From Thinopyrum elongatum (taxonomy: Eukaryota; Streptophyta; Magnoliopsida; Poales; Poaceae): a DNA stretch of 64,000 nucleotides. The notes under the pieces are model-generated. The model did not search any database. It was not told the origin of the DNA and saw only the letters and a program-made list of their open reading frames with translations. The translations under genes were made by a program, and so were the position numbers. Shown here piece after piece: positions 11,726 through 24,494 of this stretch (position 1 is its first letter; every line of letters starts with the position of its first letter). Location of the stretch: contig CM022303.1 of NCBI GenBank assembly GCA_011799875.1, positions 277,646,904 through 277,710,903 of the forward strand. The letters run 5' to 3'.

Positions 11726-13277
11726 AGACCTTGCTTGTCCTCAAGCGAAAGCCGAGATCGATAATCATGTCCACATGTTTAGAGATAAAGGTGTCGATAA
11801 AATAAAATACGGACATGAGGGCATCATGATCATCTTTTAGAACTGCAATATATTGTCATATAACTTCTTATGCTAAAGTGATAATTCATTCACAAGGTAA
11901 AGTATGAACCAAAAAACTTTATTGAAAACTAACAAACTATGATCTCAGTCATTGAAGCAATTGCAACTTATCATAACATCGGAAAGAGTCAATGTAAGAG
12001 CTTTTAATTAGTAAGTTCACATACTCAACCATCACTTAATCTTTCATAATTGCTAACACTCATGCGATACTTATGATATCAAAGCTTTAATCAGACACGT
12101 AGGAAGATAGGGGCTTATAGTTTCGCCTCCCAACCATTTACCTCAAGGGTAACATCAACAGTAATAGTTTATAATCACCTACATTAGAGTGGATATATAT
12201 ATCTGGATCTTTGCCCAGCACATAGTTCTTGCCAAAAAGAGAAAATATAAAAGGAAGGGTGAAGATCACCATGACTCTTGCATAAAGGTAGAAAGTAAGA
12301 AAAATAAAAGATAGGCCCTTCGCAGAGGGAAGCAGAGGTTGTCATGCGCTTTTCAGTTGGATGCAAGAAATATTAATGCAATGGAACGTCACTTTATATT
12401 GCCGCTTGTGATAGAGAACTTTATTATGCAGTCTGTCGCTTTTATTGCTTCCCCATCACAAGTTTGTATAAAGCTTATTTTCCTCACACTAAAAGATCAT
12501 ACATATTTAGAGAGCAATTTTTATTGCTTGCACCGATGACAACTTACTTGAAGGATCTTACTCAATCCATAGGTAGATATAGTGGACTCTCATGGCAAGA
12601 ATGGGTTGAAGGTTTTGGATGCACAACTAGTATCTCTACTTAGTGCGGAATTTTTGGCTAGCATAGGATGAGAAGCAAGCTCAACATGTTGGAGGATCCA
12701 TGACAATATAACTTCTATTCGGATATAAGCGAACATAACATATTATGTTGTCTTCCTTATCCAACATCAACTTATTAGAATATAATATTTTAATGAGTGT
12801 TCACAATTATAAAAGATGTCCAAGATAGTGTATTTATATGTGAAACCTCTCTTTCTTTATTACTTCCTATTAATTGCAACAATGACCAATACTATGTTTG
12901 TCAACCCTCAACAAATTTCATGCATCATACTTCTTATATGTGAAGTCATCACTCTCCATAAGATTATTATATAATATTTTTATTTCTTTTATTCCTTTTA
13001 TTTTATAAGATCAAAGCAAGAAAGCAAAGCCCTTAACTCAAAACTAAACTTTATTATATAACTCTTGCACTCGATTACATAGATAGAACACGAAGCAAAA
13101 CTCAAAAACTAGATCATACTAAAACTTTTATTCTACTAGATCAAGATTAAACCAAAAGGATCGAACTAAGGTAAATGATAAAGATAAGGATGTGATGGTG
13201 ATACAATACCAGGGCACCTCCCCCAAGCCTGGCATAAGCCAAGGGGAGTGCCCATACCCATGTACTCAAGTCTCCTT
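11726..13277 (-). other. Non-coding tail of D between ORF3 and PPT
   Basis: No supported ORF. It partly matches the corresponding tail of B (44736-46316). A second PPT-like tract lies at 13217-13230 on the minus strand, 48 nt after the ORF3 stop. Confidence 0.65.
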
Positions 13278-13682
13278 CTACGGAGGGGGTGATGATGATG
13301 TTGATGATGCAGCGGCGAGCTGCTCCAGCTTACATTTGAGGATGAACCTTTCCTCCCTCAAGTCATCATTTTCTTGCTCAAGCTTCAATACCTTTTTGCA
13401 TAATGCCGCCTTACTTTCCTACAGAAAACAGGACGGGATAAATTGAACATTAGATTTGCTTGATCCGTTCGACAGGCTTGACTTCTTGAACTCCACGTGC
13501 ATATCCCCTGGTTGAGGTAGGGGGACATCGTCTTCTTCCGAGCTCACATCTTTTGCCTCCTTCGGGTCGGAATCTTGCTCCTCCTCCGTGGACCATAGGT
13601 AGGGATAAACCTCCCCAAAGATCTTTGGATCCGTTGTATAATAGGAAACATAGCTCTCTCCGTCTGAATCTTGCGATGACAT
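13278..13682 (-). pseudogene. ORF3 of D: acidic Ser-rich protein with coiled coil
   Basis: The chosen ATG (13682) lies 10 nt after a good splice acceptor, TTTTCTAACAG. An upstream in-frame ATG at 13736 is less likely because it precedes that acceptor. The protein opens with a Ser/Asp/Glu-rich region (MSSQDSDGESYV, then SSEEDDVPLPQPG). After a single in-frame TAG at 13419-13421 it continues as a leucine-heptad coiled coil (KKVLKLEQENDDLREE) and ends in a short Ser/Pro tail at TAG 13278-13280. It has no signal peptide or membrane segment, so the env position does not make it an envelope protein. It is not similar to B's ORF3 except for the Ser/Pro tail. Function unknown. Confidence 0.6.
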
Positions 13683-13692
13683 GCTTTCAGAT

Positions 13693-13995
13693 CTGTTAGA
13701 AAAATAGCTTGAAACAAGAATAGAGGATATTGTCATGATACGGTAGTCAAAACCTTCGGGAGATTATATAATGAATTTTTACCGTGCAAAACAACTATTC
13801 TGGGAGAAAACGGAGACAGGGAGGTACACGAGGTGGCCACAAGCTCGGGAGGCATGCCCTGGGAGGTAGGGCGCGCCCCCAGGCTTGTCTCCTACTCATG
13901 CACTTTTCAGACTACTTTTTATTTTCCTAAATTTTTAAATATTCCAAAATGGAGTAAAATTGCTTCTGGAAAACTTTTGGAGTCGGTTTACTTAC
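13693..13995 (-). promoter_or_regulatory. Intron-like segment with hairpin and TATA upstream of D ORF3
   Basis: On the minus strand the segment opens with GGTAAGT (intron G at 13995), just after the integrase stop, and closes with TTTTCTAACAG (AG at 13694-13693). That is 303 nt, against 301 nt in B. It contains a GC-rich imperfect hairpin (about 13833-13892) nearly identical to the one in D's own LTR. It also has a TATATAAT box near 13763-13770, about 85 nt before the ORF3 ATG. It may be an intron, an internal promoter, or both. Confidence 0.6.
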
Positions 13996-14007
13996 CGTAT
14001 CACATAC

Positions 14008-15675
14008 CTATTCCTTTTCAGGGCTTTGGAAGGTTTCCCTTATGTACTCCTCCGGTGTTATGGAATGAATAATATTAGTTTCAACATTTATGGGTGTACC
14101 TGAGATATAATGTTTAATTCTTTGCCCATTCACCACCTTCGGGTTATTGCCTTCAGCATTATTGATCTTGATGGCACCGGAACGATAAACTTCTTCGATA
14201 ATGTAAGGACCTTCCCATTTGGAGAGAAGTTTTCCTGCAAAAAATCTTAAACGAGAATTGTATAGCAAGACCTGGTCACCTACATTAAATTCCTGCTTTT
14301 GTATTCTCTTGTTATGCCATCTTTTAACTTTCTCTTTAAACAGTTTAGCATTTTCATAGGCTTGGGTTCTCCATTCTTCAAGTGAGCTAATGCCAAATAA
14401 CCTCTTCTCACCAAGAGGTTTGAAATCATAGTTGACTTCTTTAATTGCCCAATAAGCATTATGTTCTAGTTCAAGGGGTAAGTGACTTGCTTTTTCATAA
14501 ACCATTTTATATGGAGACATACCCATAGGATTTTTATAAGCAGTTCTATAAGCCCATAATGCATCATCAAGTTTCTTAGACCAATTCTTCCTAGATCTAT
14601 TAACAGTCTTTTGCAAGATCAATTTTATTTCTTTATTGCTTAATTCTACTTGACCACTAGACTGAGGATGGTATGGAGATGCAATTCTATGGTTGACATC
14701 AAACTTAGGAAACAATTTATGGAAAGCACCATGGGTAAAAGGTGAACCACCATCAGTCATTAAATATCTAGGGACTCCAAACCTCGGGAAAATAACTTAT
14801 TTAAGCATTTTAATAGAAGTGTTGTGATCAGCACTACTAGTTGGAATAGCTTCTACCCACTTAGTAACGTAATCAACAACAACCAAAATATGAGTATACC
14901 CATTAGAGGAAGGAAAAGGTCCCATATAATCAAATCCCCAAACATCAAATGGTTCAATAACAAGTGAATAATTCATAGGCATTTCCTGACATCTGCTAAT
15001 GTTACCAATTCATTAACATTCATCACAAGACAAGACAAACTTATGAGCATGTTTGAAAAGATTAGGCCAATAAAAACCAGATTGTAGTACCTTGTGTGCA
15101 GTTCTATCTCCAGCATGGTGTCCTCTGTAAGCCTCGGAGTGACACTTGCGTAGGATTTGTTCCTGTTCATGCTCAGGTATACAACATCTAATAACACCAT
15201 CTACTCCTTTATAAAGTTGTGGGTCATCCCAGAAGTAATGTCTTAAATCATAGAAAACTTTTTCTTTTGTTGGTATGTGAAACTAGGTGGTATAAATTTA
15301 GCAAGATATAATTAGCATAGTCTGCATACCATGGGGTACTATGAGAAGCATTTAAGATAGCTAATTGTTCATCAGGAAAGCTATCATCAATAGGTAGTGG
15401 GTCATCAAGAATATTTTCTAACCTAGACAAATTGTCTGCTACGGGGTTCTCAGCTCCTTTCCTATCAGTAATATGTAAATCAAATTCTTGTAGCAAGAGA
15501 ACCCACCTAATGAGTCTAGGTTTAGCATATTTCTTTTCCATTAGGTACTTAATAGTAGCATGATTAGTGTGCACAATTACTTTGGAATCAACAATGTAAG
15601 ACCTGAATTTATCACAAGCAAACACAATTGCTAAAAATTCTTTTTCAGTAGTAGCATAATTTCTTTGAGCATTGT
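14008..15675 (-). pseudogene. RNase H C-terminal part and integrase of D
   Basis: After element C is removed the frame continues from the RT/RNase H piece at 36125. Visible are the RNase H motif TTEKEFLA, the HHCC region of integrase, and the integrase core with WGFDYMGPFPSS, LMTDGGSP and GQVELSNKE (D, D and E residues), followed by a basic C-terminal domain without a chromodomain. Breaks are a frameshift near 15290, an altered HHCC region, and an in-frame TAA at 14797-14799. RNase H would degrade the RNA strand during reverse transcription and integrase would insert the cDNA. Nonfunctional here. Confidence 0.85.
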
Positions 15676-17248
15676 GATACGTCTCCAACGTATCTATAAT
15701 TTTTTATTGTTCCATGCTATTATATTATCTGTTTTGGATGTTTTATATGCATTAATATGCTATTTTATATTATTTTTGGGACTAACTTATTAACCTAGAG
15801 CCCAGTGCCAGTTTCTGTTTTTTCCTTGTTTTTGAGTTTTACAGAAAAGGAATACAAATGGAGTCCAAACGGAATAAAACTTTTGCGATGATTTTTCTTG
15901 GACCAGAAGACACACGTAGGACTTGGAGATGAAGTCAGAGGAGTCCCGGGGCGGCCACAAGCCTCAGGGGCACGCCCTAGGGGGGCGCCCTGAGGGCTTG
16001 TGGGCCCCTCGGAGCTGCTCTAACCCTAATTCTTGGCCTATAAATTCAGAAATATTCCCAAACAACTAGAAGCATCCACCAAAATACTTTTCCACCGCCA
16101 CAACCTTCTGTACCCATGAGATCCCATCTTGGGGCCTTTTCCGGCGCCCTGCCGGAGGGGGATTTGATCACGGAGGGCTTCTACATCAACTCTATGGCCC
16201 TTCCGATGAAGCGTGAGTAGTTTACCACAGACCTACGGGTCCATAGCTAGTAGCTAGATGGCTTCTTCTCTCTCTTTGATCTTCAATACAATGTTCTCAT
16301 CGATGTTCTTGGAGATCTATCCGATGTAATATTCTTTTGCGGTGTGTTTGTCGAGATCCGATGAATTGTGGATTTATGATCAGATTATCTATGAATATTA
16401 TTTGAATCTTCTCTGAATTCTTATATGCATCATTTTATATCTTTGTATTTCTCTTCAAATTATTGGTTTGGCTTGGCCAACTAGATTGGTTCTTCTTGCA
16501 ATGGGAGAGGTGCTTAGTTTTGGGTTCAATCTTGCGGTGTCCTCACCCAGCGACAAAGTAGGGGTAGCGAGGCATGTATTGTATTGTTTCCATCAAGGGT
16601 AAAAAGATGGGGTTTTCATCATATTGCTTGAGTTTATCCCTCTACATCATGTCATCTTACTTAAGGCGTTACTCCGTTCTTTTGAACTTAATACTCTAGA
16701 TGCATGCTGGATAGCGGTCGATCTGTGGAGTAATAGTAGTAGATGCAGGCAAGAGTCGGTCTACTTGACACAGACATGATGCCTATATTCATAATCATTG
16801 CCTTGGATATCGTCATAACTTTGCGCTTTTCTATCAATTGCTCGACAATAATTGGTTCACCCACCGTATTATTTTCTTTCAAGAGAGAAGCCACTAGTGA
16901 AACCTATGGCCCCCGGGTCTATTTTCCATCATATATTTTCAGATCTATAACCCAAAAATACCTTGCTGCAATTTATTTGTTTTTACTTTGTTTTACGTTT
17001 TAGTAATCTTTTATATCTATCTCTATCAGATCTGATCCTTGCAAGTGACCGTGAAGGGATTGACAACCCCTTTATCACGTTGGGTGCAAGTGTTTGATTG
17101 TTTGTGCAGGTGCATAGATTGGAGACTTGCGTGTACCTCCTACTAGATTGATACCTTGGTTCTCAAACTAAGGGAAATACTTATATCTACTTTGCTGCAT
17201 CACCCTTTCCTCTTCAAGGGAAAAACCAACGCAAGCTCAAGAAGTAGC
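15676..17248 (+). repeat. 5' LTR of C
   Basis: 1573 bp, TGATACGTC...AGTAGCA. A hairpin region with CCACAAGC, a GGGGCGCCC core and CTTGTGGG (about 15953-16008) precedes TATAAATTC near 16040. It pairs with 34546-36124. Confidence 0.88.
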
Positions 17249-17259
17249 AGGAAGAATTT

Positions 17260-17277
17260 CTGGCGCCGTTGCCGGGG
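17260..17277 (+). promoter_or_regulatory. PBS of C, perfect tRNA-Asp match
   Basis: 18-nt complement of the tRNA-Asp(GTC) 3' end including CCA, starting 11 nt after the LTR. Confidence 0.85.
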
Positions 17278-17462
17278 AGGTTCTACATCAAGCCTACCAA
17301 GTACCCACCATAAACTCTCATCTCTTGCATTACATTATTTGCCATTTGCCTCTCGTTTTCCTCTTGCCCGCTTCTAAATGATTTCAGAAAAACACAAAAA
17401 GATTTGCCTTTTTATTCGCCCTTCTTTCGCTCGATCCTTTTTGTTTGCTTGAACTCATCATT

Positions 17463-18163
17463 ATGAGCGACTTCGGTATGGCAGAAACAGATGATGGCCT
17501 AACTCCTAAGATTGGACGTTCCAGCAATCTGGATGCTAAAACTTTTGTTTTGGGGAAAGGGAACGTTATGGGAAAAGAACATGTCCAAGAATTTTTCAAT
17601 TGTGTTGGCAACTTGCCTTTTGATGATGCTCCTATACTTACAAGAACTAAGACTTATGCGGAAGCTGTTTCAGCACTAGTTCTAAAATTGAAAATAGATT
17701 TATTCGCACTCATCCTACCTTGCAAAGAATGTTTTACGAGCTTCCCGTTATAAAAGATCCCAAAGCTAAAAAGATAGCTACCCGTGTTCTTATGAATGAA
17801 TTTGATCACATAGTGCGGGAAGCCAGGGAAATTTTTGATTTTTATGGTATGAACCATGAAAAACCGTTGATATATGAGATACTTTACAATAGTGACTACA
17901 TGTTGAGACATTTGCTTGGAAATAATCAATTTTTTTATGAGAACCTTAAAAAGAAAATCCCCGTTTTAGATATAATCCAACAAGTTTTCAATGATGTCAA
18001 TCAACAATATTCTTGGATTATGGCCGGTAATCAAAAGGGATACATAGATGGACAGCTTGATAATGCCAAAATTTCTATGGATAATGTGTTCCAAGTTATC
18101 TTTGCAAAACCTCCGGATGAGAACACACCTATGAAGAAAAATACCAAAGATGACAATACCTAG
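17463..18163 (+). pseudogene. Unknown ORF of element C
   Basis: Starts at ATG 17463 (MSDFGMAETDD) and ends at TAG 18161-18163, about 233 codons. One frameshift lies between roughly 17670 and 17700: the first part reads to TYAEAVSALV in one frame and the rest (RMFYELPVIKD onward) is in another. The C-terminal half is mostly helical and charged (DHIVREAREIFDFYG, ending PMKKNTKDDNT). It has no membrane segment, zinc knuckle or catalytic motif that I recognise. It occupies the gag position of the element but is unlike the gag of B, D or E and unlike the ORF of G. Possibly a nucleic-acid-binding or packaging accessory; unproven. Confidence 0.55.
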
Positions 18164-20207
18164 ATCTATGTTTTATGCCTAGCTAGGGGCGTTAAACAAT
18201 AGCGCTTGTTGGGAGGCAACCCAATTTTATTTTTATGTTTTTTGTTTTGGTTCTGTTTTTCGATAAATACACATTATTACCTATGTAGTAATTATGTTTT
18301 GGTGTTTTAATTAGTGTTTGAGCCAAGTAAGACCTTTGGGATGGCTTACAGTGATAGTTGAATTGATCTTGCTGAAAAACAGAAACTATTGCATCCAGTA
18401 ACAGAATTGTTTAAATTCACTGGTGTGTGTAAAAACTCTGAATATTTTACACAAGTTTAATATACAAATTGCCTACGTTTTCCTAATTTTTCAGAATTTT
18501 GGAGTTACATAAGTATGAGAACAATCCAGATCTTCGCAGACTGTTCTGTTTTTGACAGATTCTGTTTTCTATGTGTTGTTTGCTTATTTTGATGATTCTA
18601 TGGGTAGTATCGGGGGGTATGAACCATGGAAAAGTTGGAATACAGTAGATATTACACCAATATAAATAATAATGAGTTCATAACAGTACCAAAAGGTGGT
18701 GATTTATTTTCTTATACTAACGGATCTCATGAGTTTTCGGTTGAGTTTTGTGTTGTGAAGTTTTCAAGTTTTGGGTAGAGATTTGATGGACTATGGAATA
18801 AGGAGTGGCAATAGCCAAAGCTTGGGGATGCCCAAGGCACCCCAAGGTAATATTCATAGACAACCAAGCATCTAAGCTTGGGGATGCCCCGGATGGCATC
18901 CCCTCTTTCATCTTCAATCCATCGGTAAATTTACTTGAGGCTATATTTTTATTCACCACATGATATGTGTTTTGCTTGGAGTGTCTTGTATGATTTGAGT
19001 CTTTGATTTTTAGTTTGTCACAATCATCCTTGCTGTACACACCTTTTGAGAGGGACATGCATGAATCATGAATTTATTAGAATACTCTTTGTGCTTCACT
19101 TATATCTTTTGAGCTAGGCAATTTGCTCTAGTGCTTCACTTATATCTTTTTAGAGCACGGCGGTGGCTTTATTTTATAGAAATTGTTGAACTCTCATGCT
19201 TCACTTATATTATTTTGAGAGTCTCTAAACAGCATGGTAATTTTCTTTGGTTATGAATTTAGTCCTAATATGATGGGCATCCAAGAGGGATATAATAAAA
19301 ACTTTCATATAAAGAGGGTTGAATACTATGAGAAGTTTGATTCCTTGCATTTGTTTTGAGATATAAAGATGGTGATATTGGAGTCATGCTAGTGAGTAAT
19401 TGTGGATTGGTAGAAATACTTGTGTTAAAGTTTGTGATTCCCGTAGCATGCACTTATGGTGAACCGTTATGTGATGAAGTCGGAGCATGATTTATTTATT
19501 TATTGTCTTCCTTATGAGTGGCGGTCGGGGACAAGCGATGGTCTTTTCCTACCAATCTATCCCCCTAGGAGCATGCGTGTAGTACTTTGTTTCGATAGCT
19601 GATAGAATTTTGCAATAAGTATGTGAGTTCTTTATGACTAATGTTGAGTCCATGGATTATACGCACTCTCACCCTTCCACCATTGCTAGCCTCCACCATT
19701 TACCTTCCTCAAACAGCCACCGTACCTACCTATTATGGCATTTCCATAGCCATTCCGAGATATATTGCCATGCAACTTCCACCGTTCCGTTTATTATGAC
19801 ATGCTTCATCATAGTCATATTGCTTTGCATGATCATGTAGTTAACATAGTATTTGTGGCAAGGCCACCGTTCATATTTTTTATATGTGTCACTCTTGATC
19901 ATTACACATCCCGGTACACCGCTGGAGGCATTCATATAGAGTCATATTTTGTTCTAGAATCGATATGTAATTTTTGAGTTGTAAGTATATAAAAGTGTGA
20001 TGATCATCATTTTTAGAGCATTGTCCCATGTGAGGAAAGGATGATGGAAGCTATGATTCCCTCACAAGTTGGCATGGGTCTCTGGACTTTGCAAAAAAAT
20101 AAAAGAGGCCAAAAGAAGCCCAAACAAAAAAACTGAGAGAAAAGAGAGAAGGGGCAATGCTACTATCCTTTTACCACACTTGTGCTTCAAAGTAGCACCG
20201 TGATCTT
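18164..20207 (+). other. Non-coding 3' half of C, first part
   Basis: No supported ORF. It carries the hairpin at 18209-18224, AAGCTTGGGGATG motifs at about 18818 and 18875, and the TGCTTCACTTATAT-type triple repeat at about 19094-19215, in the same order as in G. It continues after element E at 33813. Confidence 0.7.
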
Positions 20208-22850
20208 TGATACGTCTCCATCGTATCTACTTTTCCAAACTCTTTTGCCCTTGTTTTGGACTCTAATTTGCATGATTTGAATGGAACTAACCCGGACTGA
20301 CGCTGTTTTCAGCAGAATTGCCTTGGTGTTATTTTTGTGCAGAAATAAAAGTTCTCGGAATGACCTGAAACTTCACGGAGAATATTTTTGGAATAAATAA
20401 AAAATATTGGCGAAAGAATCAACCGGAGGGGACCCACCAGTTGTCCACAAGGGTGGACGGCGCCCCCCCTAGGGCGCGCCCCCCTACCTTGTGGGTCCCC
20501 TGGACCTCCACCGACCTCAACTCCAACTCTATATATTCACGTTCGGGGAGAAAAAAATCAGAGAGAAGGATTCATCGCATTTTACGATACGGAGCGGCCG
20601 CCACCTCCTGTTCTTCATCGAGAGGGCAGATCTGGAGTCCGTTCGGGGCTCCAGAGAGGGGAAATCGTCGCCATCATTATCATCAACCATCCTCCATCAC
20701 CAATTTCATGATGCTCTGTAACACCCCATGTAATTAGCCACAGTGATCACCCTTAGTTGATGCCATGTCAGCAAGTTTAACAGTGCCTAATCATCATTTG
20801 CATCTTATTGCATTTCAACTCCTAATTCAAACTTCAAGTTAATTTAAAGTGGAAAATAAAAGTTGTTGAAAACAGAAACTAAAATGTTCATTAAATAGCA
20901 AATAATGTAGAGACAATTCTAAAATTGTAATCAACATTTTCTAAATTAATTAAGTGACTCTAACAGCAATAAGACATAAGTATTTAATCCATTTATAATT
21001 AAATAAAATCAAAATGAAATGATATGAATTCAAAACCTTTTTATAACAGTGCTAGTTATTTCATTGCGGTTTATGAGCTAAGTCTCACATTTTACAAAAG
21101 TGTAATGGTGGCCGAACTATTTGCAAAACAGAAAAAGGAAAATAGGAAACGAAACAGAAAACAGAAAGAAAAGAAAGAAAAGGAAAAAGGCCGCAGCAGC
21201 TGGGCCTAAGTGGCTACAGCGAGGCCCAGCCCACCCTGCACCTCCTCCCTCCTCCCACACTGCTCATGCCGCTTGCTGTCGAGCACACCGCACGCACACG
21301 CGCGCGCGCACCCGGCCTCCCTTGCTTGCCGCTCGATAGCGCATCGCCGCACGCGTAGAGGATAAGAGCAACCCCCCGCACCCCTCTAGCGAATCCTAGC
21401 TGCCCCATTCGCCCATCTCCCTCGTTCCCCACCTCGCCCGAGCGCTGCCATGGCCGTGGTCCCGTGAAGCACGCGGCCACCGGCCCTCACTCGCCTTGCC
21501 GACGCGCTCACCAGCTCCGCCGTCGTCCCCTACGCCTCCTGCTACCTCGGGCTGGAGCTCGGAGCCCCTGCAGCGACCGCGGTGACCTCATCTTCCTCCC
21601 CGGCTCCGTCATCTTCATCGCCGGATTCCGCCGCCCTTCGACCACCGCCGGCTTCACCGGGCCTTCCCAGCAATGGCAGTGAGCCCCTCCCTTTTTCCCC
21701 TCATTCCACGCGCTCGATTTCGAGCTCTGGCGCCCGCTTCGCCATCGTCCGAACCGCTCCGCCGCCCGCATCGTCGCCGGCGTGGCCACGGTGACCATAT
21801 GGTCACGTGCGTGCCACCGTTGCACTCCCCGCAACGAGTAGACGCCGTAGCCACCTCGCGCTGCTTGTTTTGCACGCCATAGCTCTGATCCCGACGACGG
21901 CCGAACTCCGGCGCCCGCCTTACTGCTCGCCGCTGTCGCTACCCACCGTCCCCGGCCGCGCCACCACCACCGATGGACGCGCCGCATTGCGGCCGTTCCA
22001 ACGCACCTAACCACGCACGAAATGGTAGCCGGTGGACGAATCCCGACCACCTCCCTAGCCGCGCCGCCGCGTATTTGGTCGCCGGCGTCACTCCGGCCGC
22101 CGCGCTGACCTGGCGCCAGTGGGCCCCGCCCCTGAGTCACTGACTGCGGGCCCCGCGGGCCCCCTTTGACCTGTTGACTTGGGTCAACCGCTGACTGGGG
22201 TGGCCCCGTGTCACTGACATGTGGGTCCCGCCCAGTTAAACGAATTAAAATAAATGAATAATCTGTTAATTAATTAGCTTAAACACTAATCACCCACTGA
22301 ATGCTGGGCCCCACTCGCTAATTAGGTTAGTTAGGTTAAATTAACTCTGTTTAGTTAGCTCAGTCAATGACTTGTGGGTCCCACTAGACCCACCTGTCAG
22401 GTTTGACTCCAGTCAGCCCCTGTTGACCTGCTGATGTCACCTCTACGTCATGCTGACGTCACCACCCACTGTTTCGGATAATCCTAATTTAAATAAATAA
22501 TTAATTCTAAAAAATGATTAAAACTTTAGAAATTCATATAAAATAAACCGTAGCTCCGATCAAAAAACTTTATACATGAAACTTAATCAGAACGACGAGA
22601 TGAATCTGAATACATGGTCCGTTCATCTGTCAGATGCCCCTAGCTACCTGAACATGAAAATTTTAGCCTGATTTCAATAAATGAATAGTGCTCAACTTTA
22701 ATAAAATAAATCCGAATAAATTCCTAATTTAACTAAATCTTTTAGTTAGGCATTAGAACACCTCTGCATATCATTTAGACATGTCATGCATATTGTTTGC
22801 ATTTTGCCGTGAATTTATTGTTTCTTCCCCCCTCCTTCTCTCTCGATAGA

Positions 22851-22937
22851 CTCCGAGACCGACGTCGACGCAGCAGGGTACGACTACACTCCGGACGAGC
22901 AGCCTTCCGACGGCCCCTCCTCCTTGCCAGAGCAACC
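22851..22937 (+). other. Exon-like acidic coding block in K
   Basis: Reads as an acidic Asp/Pro/Ser-rich peptide (SETDVDAAGYDYTPDEQ). It follows TCTCGATAG (acceptor-like) and ends at CAACCAG before GCAAGC, a GC-type donor. No start codon is evident. The coding nature is an inference from composition and borders. Confidence 0.3.
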
Positions 22938-24395
22938 AGGCAAGCCCCCCCCCCTTGAGCATCCCGATATCGCCCATTCAATTTTCTCCTGCTTGCATTA
23001 GATTTTGCTACTGTTACTGTTTGCTCCTATTCTGATGCATAGCCTGCTTTTGTAACCTGCTTATTGTTACCTTACCTGCCTTTTCAAATGCTTAGTATAG
23101 GTTGGTAATGAACCATCAGTGACCCCCATCACCTTACCCTTGTTGCCTCTGCTTCATCATTGACTACTCGATCAACGTGATCGACGACCAGAGACCGACA
23201 CCTCACCTCACCCCCCCTTAGTTGTATGACTCTGCATAGTTACTATCGAGTGCCGAGGGTGATACCTCGTAATGCACTCCTGATGAATACTCTGCAGTGT
23301 AGCTGTTCGATCGTGGTCATCGAGGGTGATTCCTCCTTCACCACTTCCGATACAACTCTGTCGTGTAGCCCCCTCAAGTGTGAACCTCGAGGGTGATGCC
23401 TCCTACGTTCACCTTGATGTTGTGACCACATGAATACTTTGACCTTTGTCACAGGCGGCTCGACCCTGAGGGGTACCCGCAGGGAGATCTATGATGTCGG
23501 GCTTGCCCGGAAGGGCGCCCGAGTGTGATATTATGGTGGAGCTTCAGAAACTCTGATTCTCTCCGCGTGTTATTAAATGAGCCTACCAGATTTGGGTATT
23601 TGATCTGAGTGGGTCGACGTGCCCTATACGCACTACCACCACATGGGATAATGGTTTATGGGGCCCTCTACATCGTACGTTTCTCCCGAAAGCTCTTCAG
23701 ACATCACGGTTCACCGTGCGGGCTGATTGTTGGGGTTGGGCTGGATACTTCACTGATGAGTTCAGTGTTGTGCCTGCTCCCCGACCAGTCTCGCAACGCG
23801 CAGGGTTCCCAGGGTGATGGCCCAAGACCTCTGGGTGCATAGGTTAGTCCGGCGTGCTGACCTCTCTGCTGAGCCTAGGTAGGGCGCTGCTTTGTGTTGA
23901 TCTCCCGAGGCCGGGCATTACCAAGCAAGTGTGTCCGGCCAGAGGTGATTGAGCGTGTTGGGTAACAGTAGTGCACCCCCGCAGGGAAGAAAACTTCTAT
24001 CAATAGCCGGTCCTACGGTAAAGGACGCTCAGTTTGGTATCCCGATCTATTACTTGAACTGGATACTTGTTTAATTAATTGAAGCTCTGGGATCGCTTTC
24101 TTGCTGGGAGTCGAGGAAGGATCTCTAGGCTTTGCCTCAACATGTTTGCTTAATAAAATGCTTTTCTGTACTCTTCTAATTGCTGCAAGATGGTGGCTTC
24201 GTGAAGATGCTAGTCTTCGATAGGACTAGGCCTTCTCTCTATTCTGGCATTTCTACAGCCCAGTCCACATATACAGCCTCTCTTTGATAATGTTGCATAT
24301 GTAGTGTAGGTCCTTGCTTGCTGAGTACTTCGGATGAGTACTCACGGTTGCTTTGTTACTTCTTTTTCCCCCATACCCCATTTGATGTTACCTCG

Positions 24396-24494
24396 GACAG
24401 TGGAGCTCCGGAGCCAGATGTCCCAGCAGGAGCTTACTACCAGGAGGGTCCAGACGGCACGTACTACTGGTCCGAGCCAACCGACCAGGAGTAG
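24396..24494 (+). other. Terminal exon-like coding block in K
   Basis: Follows a GGACAG acceptor-like site and reads as an acidic Tyr-rich peptide (YYQEGPDGTYYWSEPTD), closing with a TAG at 24492-24494. Composition resembles the block at 22851, so they may be parts of one spliced transcript, though their phases do not join directly and a middle exon would be needed. Confidence 0.3.

Noticed and set aside
15248..15688. ATG start of the RNase H frame at 15688
   Set aside because: The first codons come from the LTR of C read through the insertion junction; the real protein continues from 36125.
17260..17277. tRNA-Asp gene fragment
   Set aside because: Only the complement of the last 18 nt is present, at a fixed distance after an LTR, so it is a primer-binding site.
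21508..22140. 210-codon open frame on the minus strand in K
   Set aside because: It lies in a GC-rich block where long chance frames are expected and has no recognisable domain; overlapping frames on the other strand are equally open.
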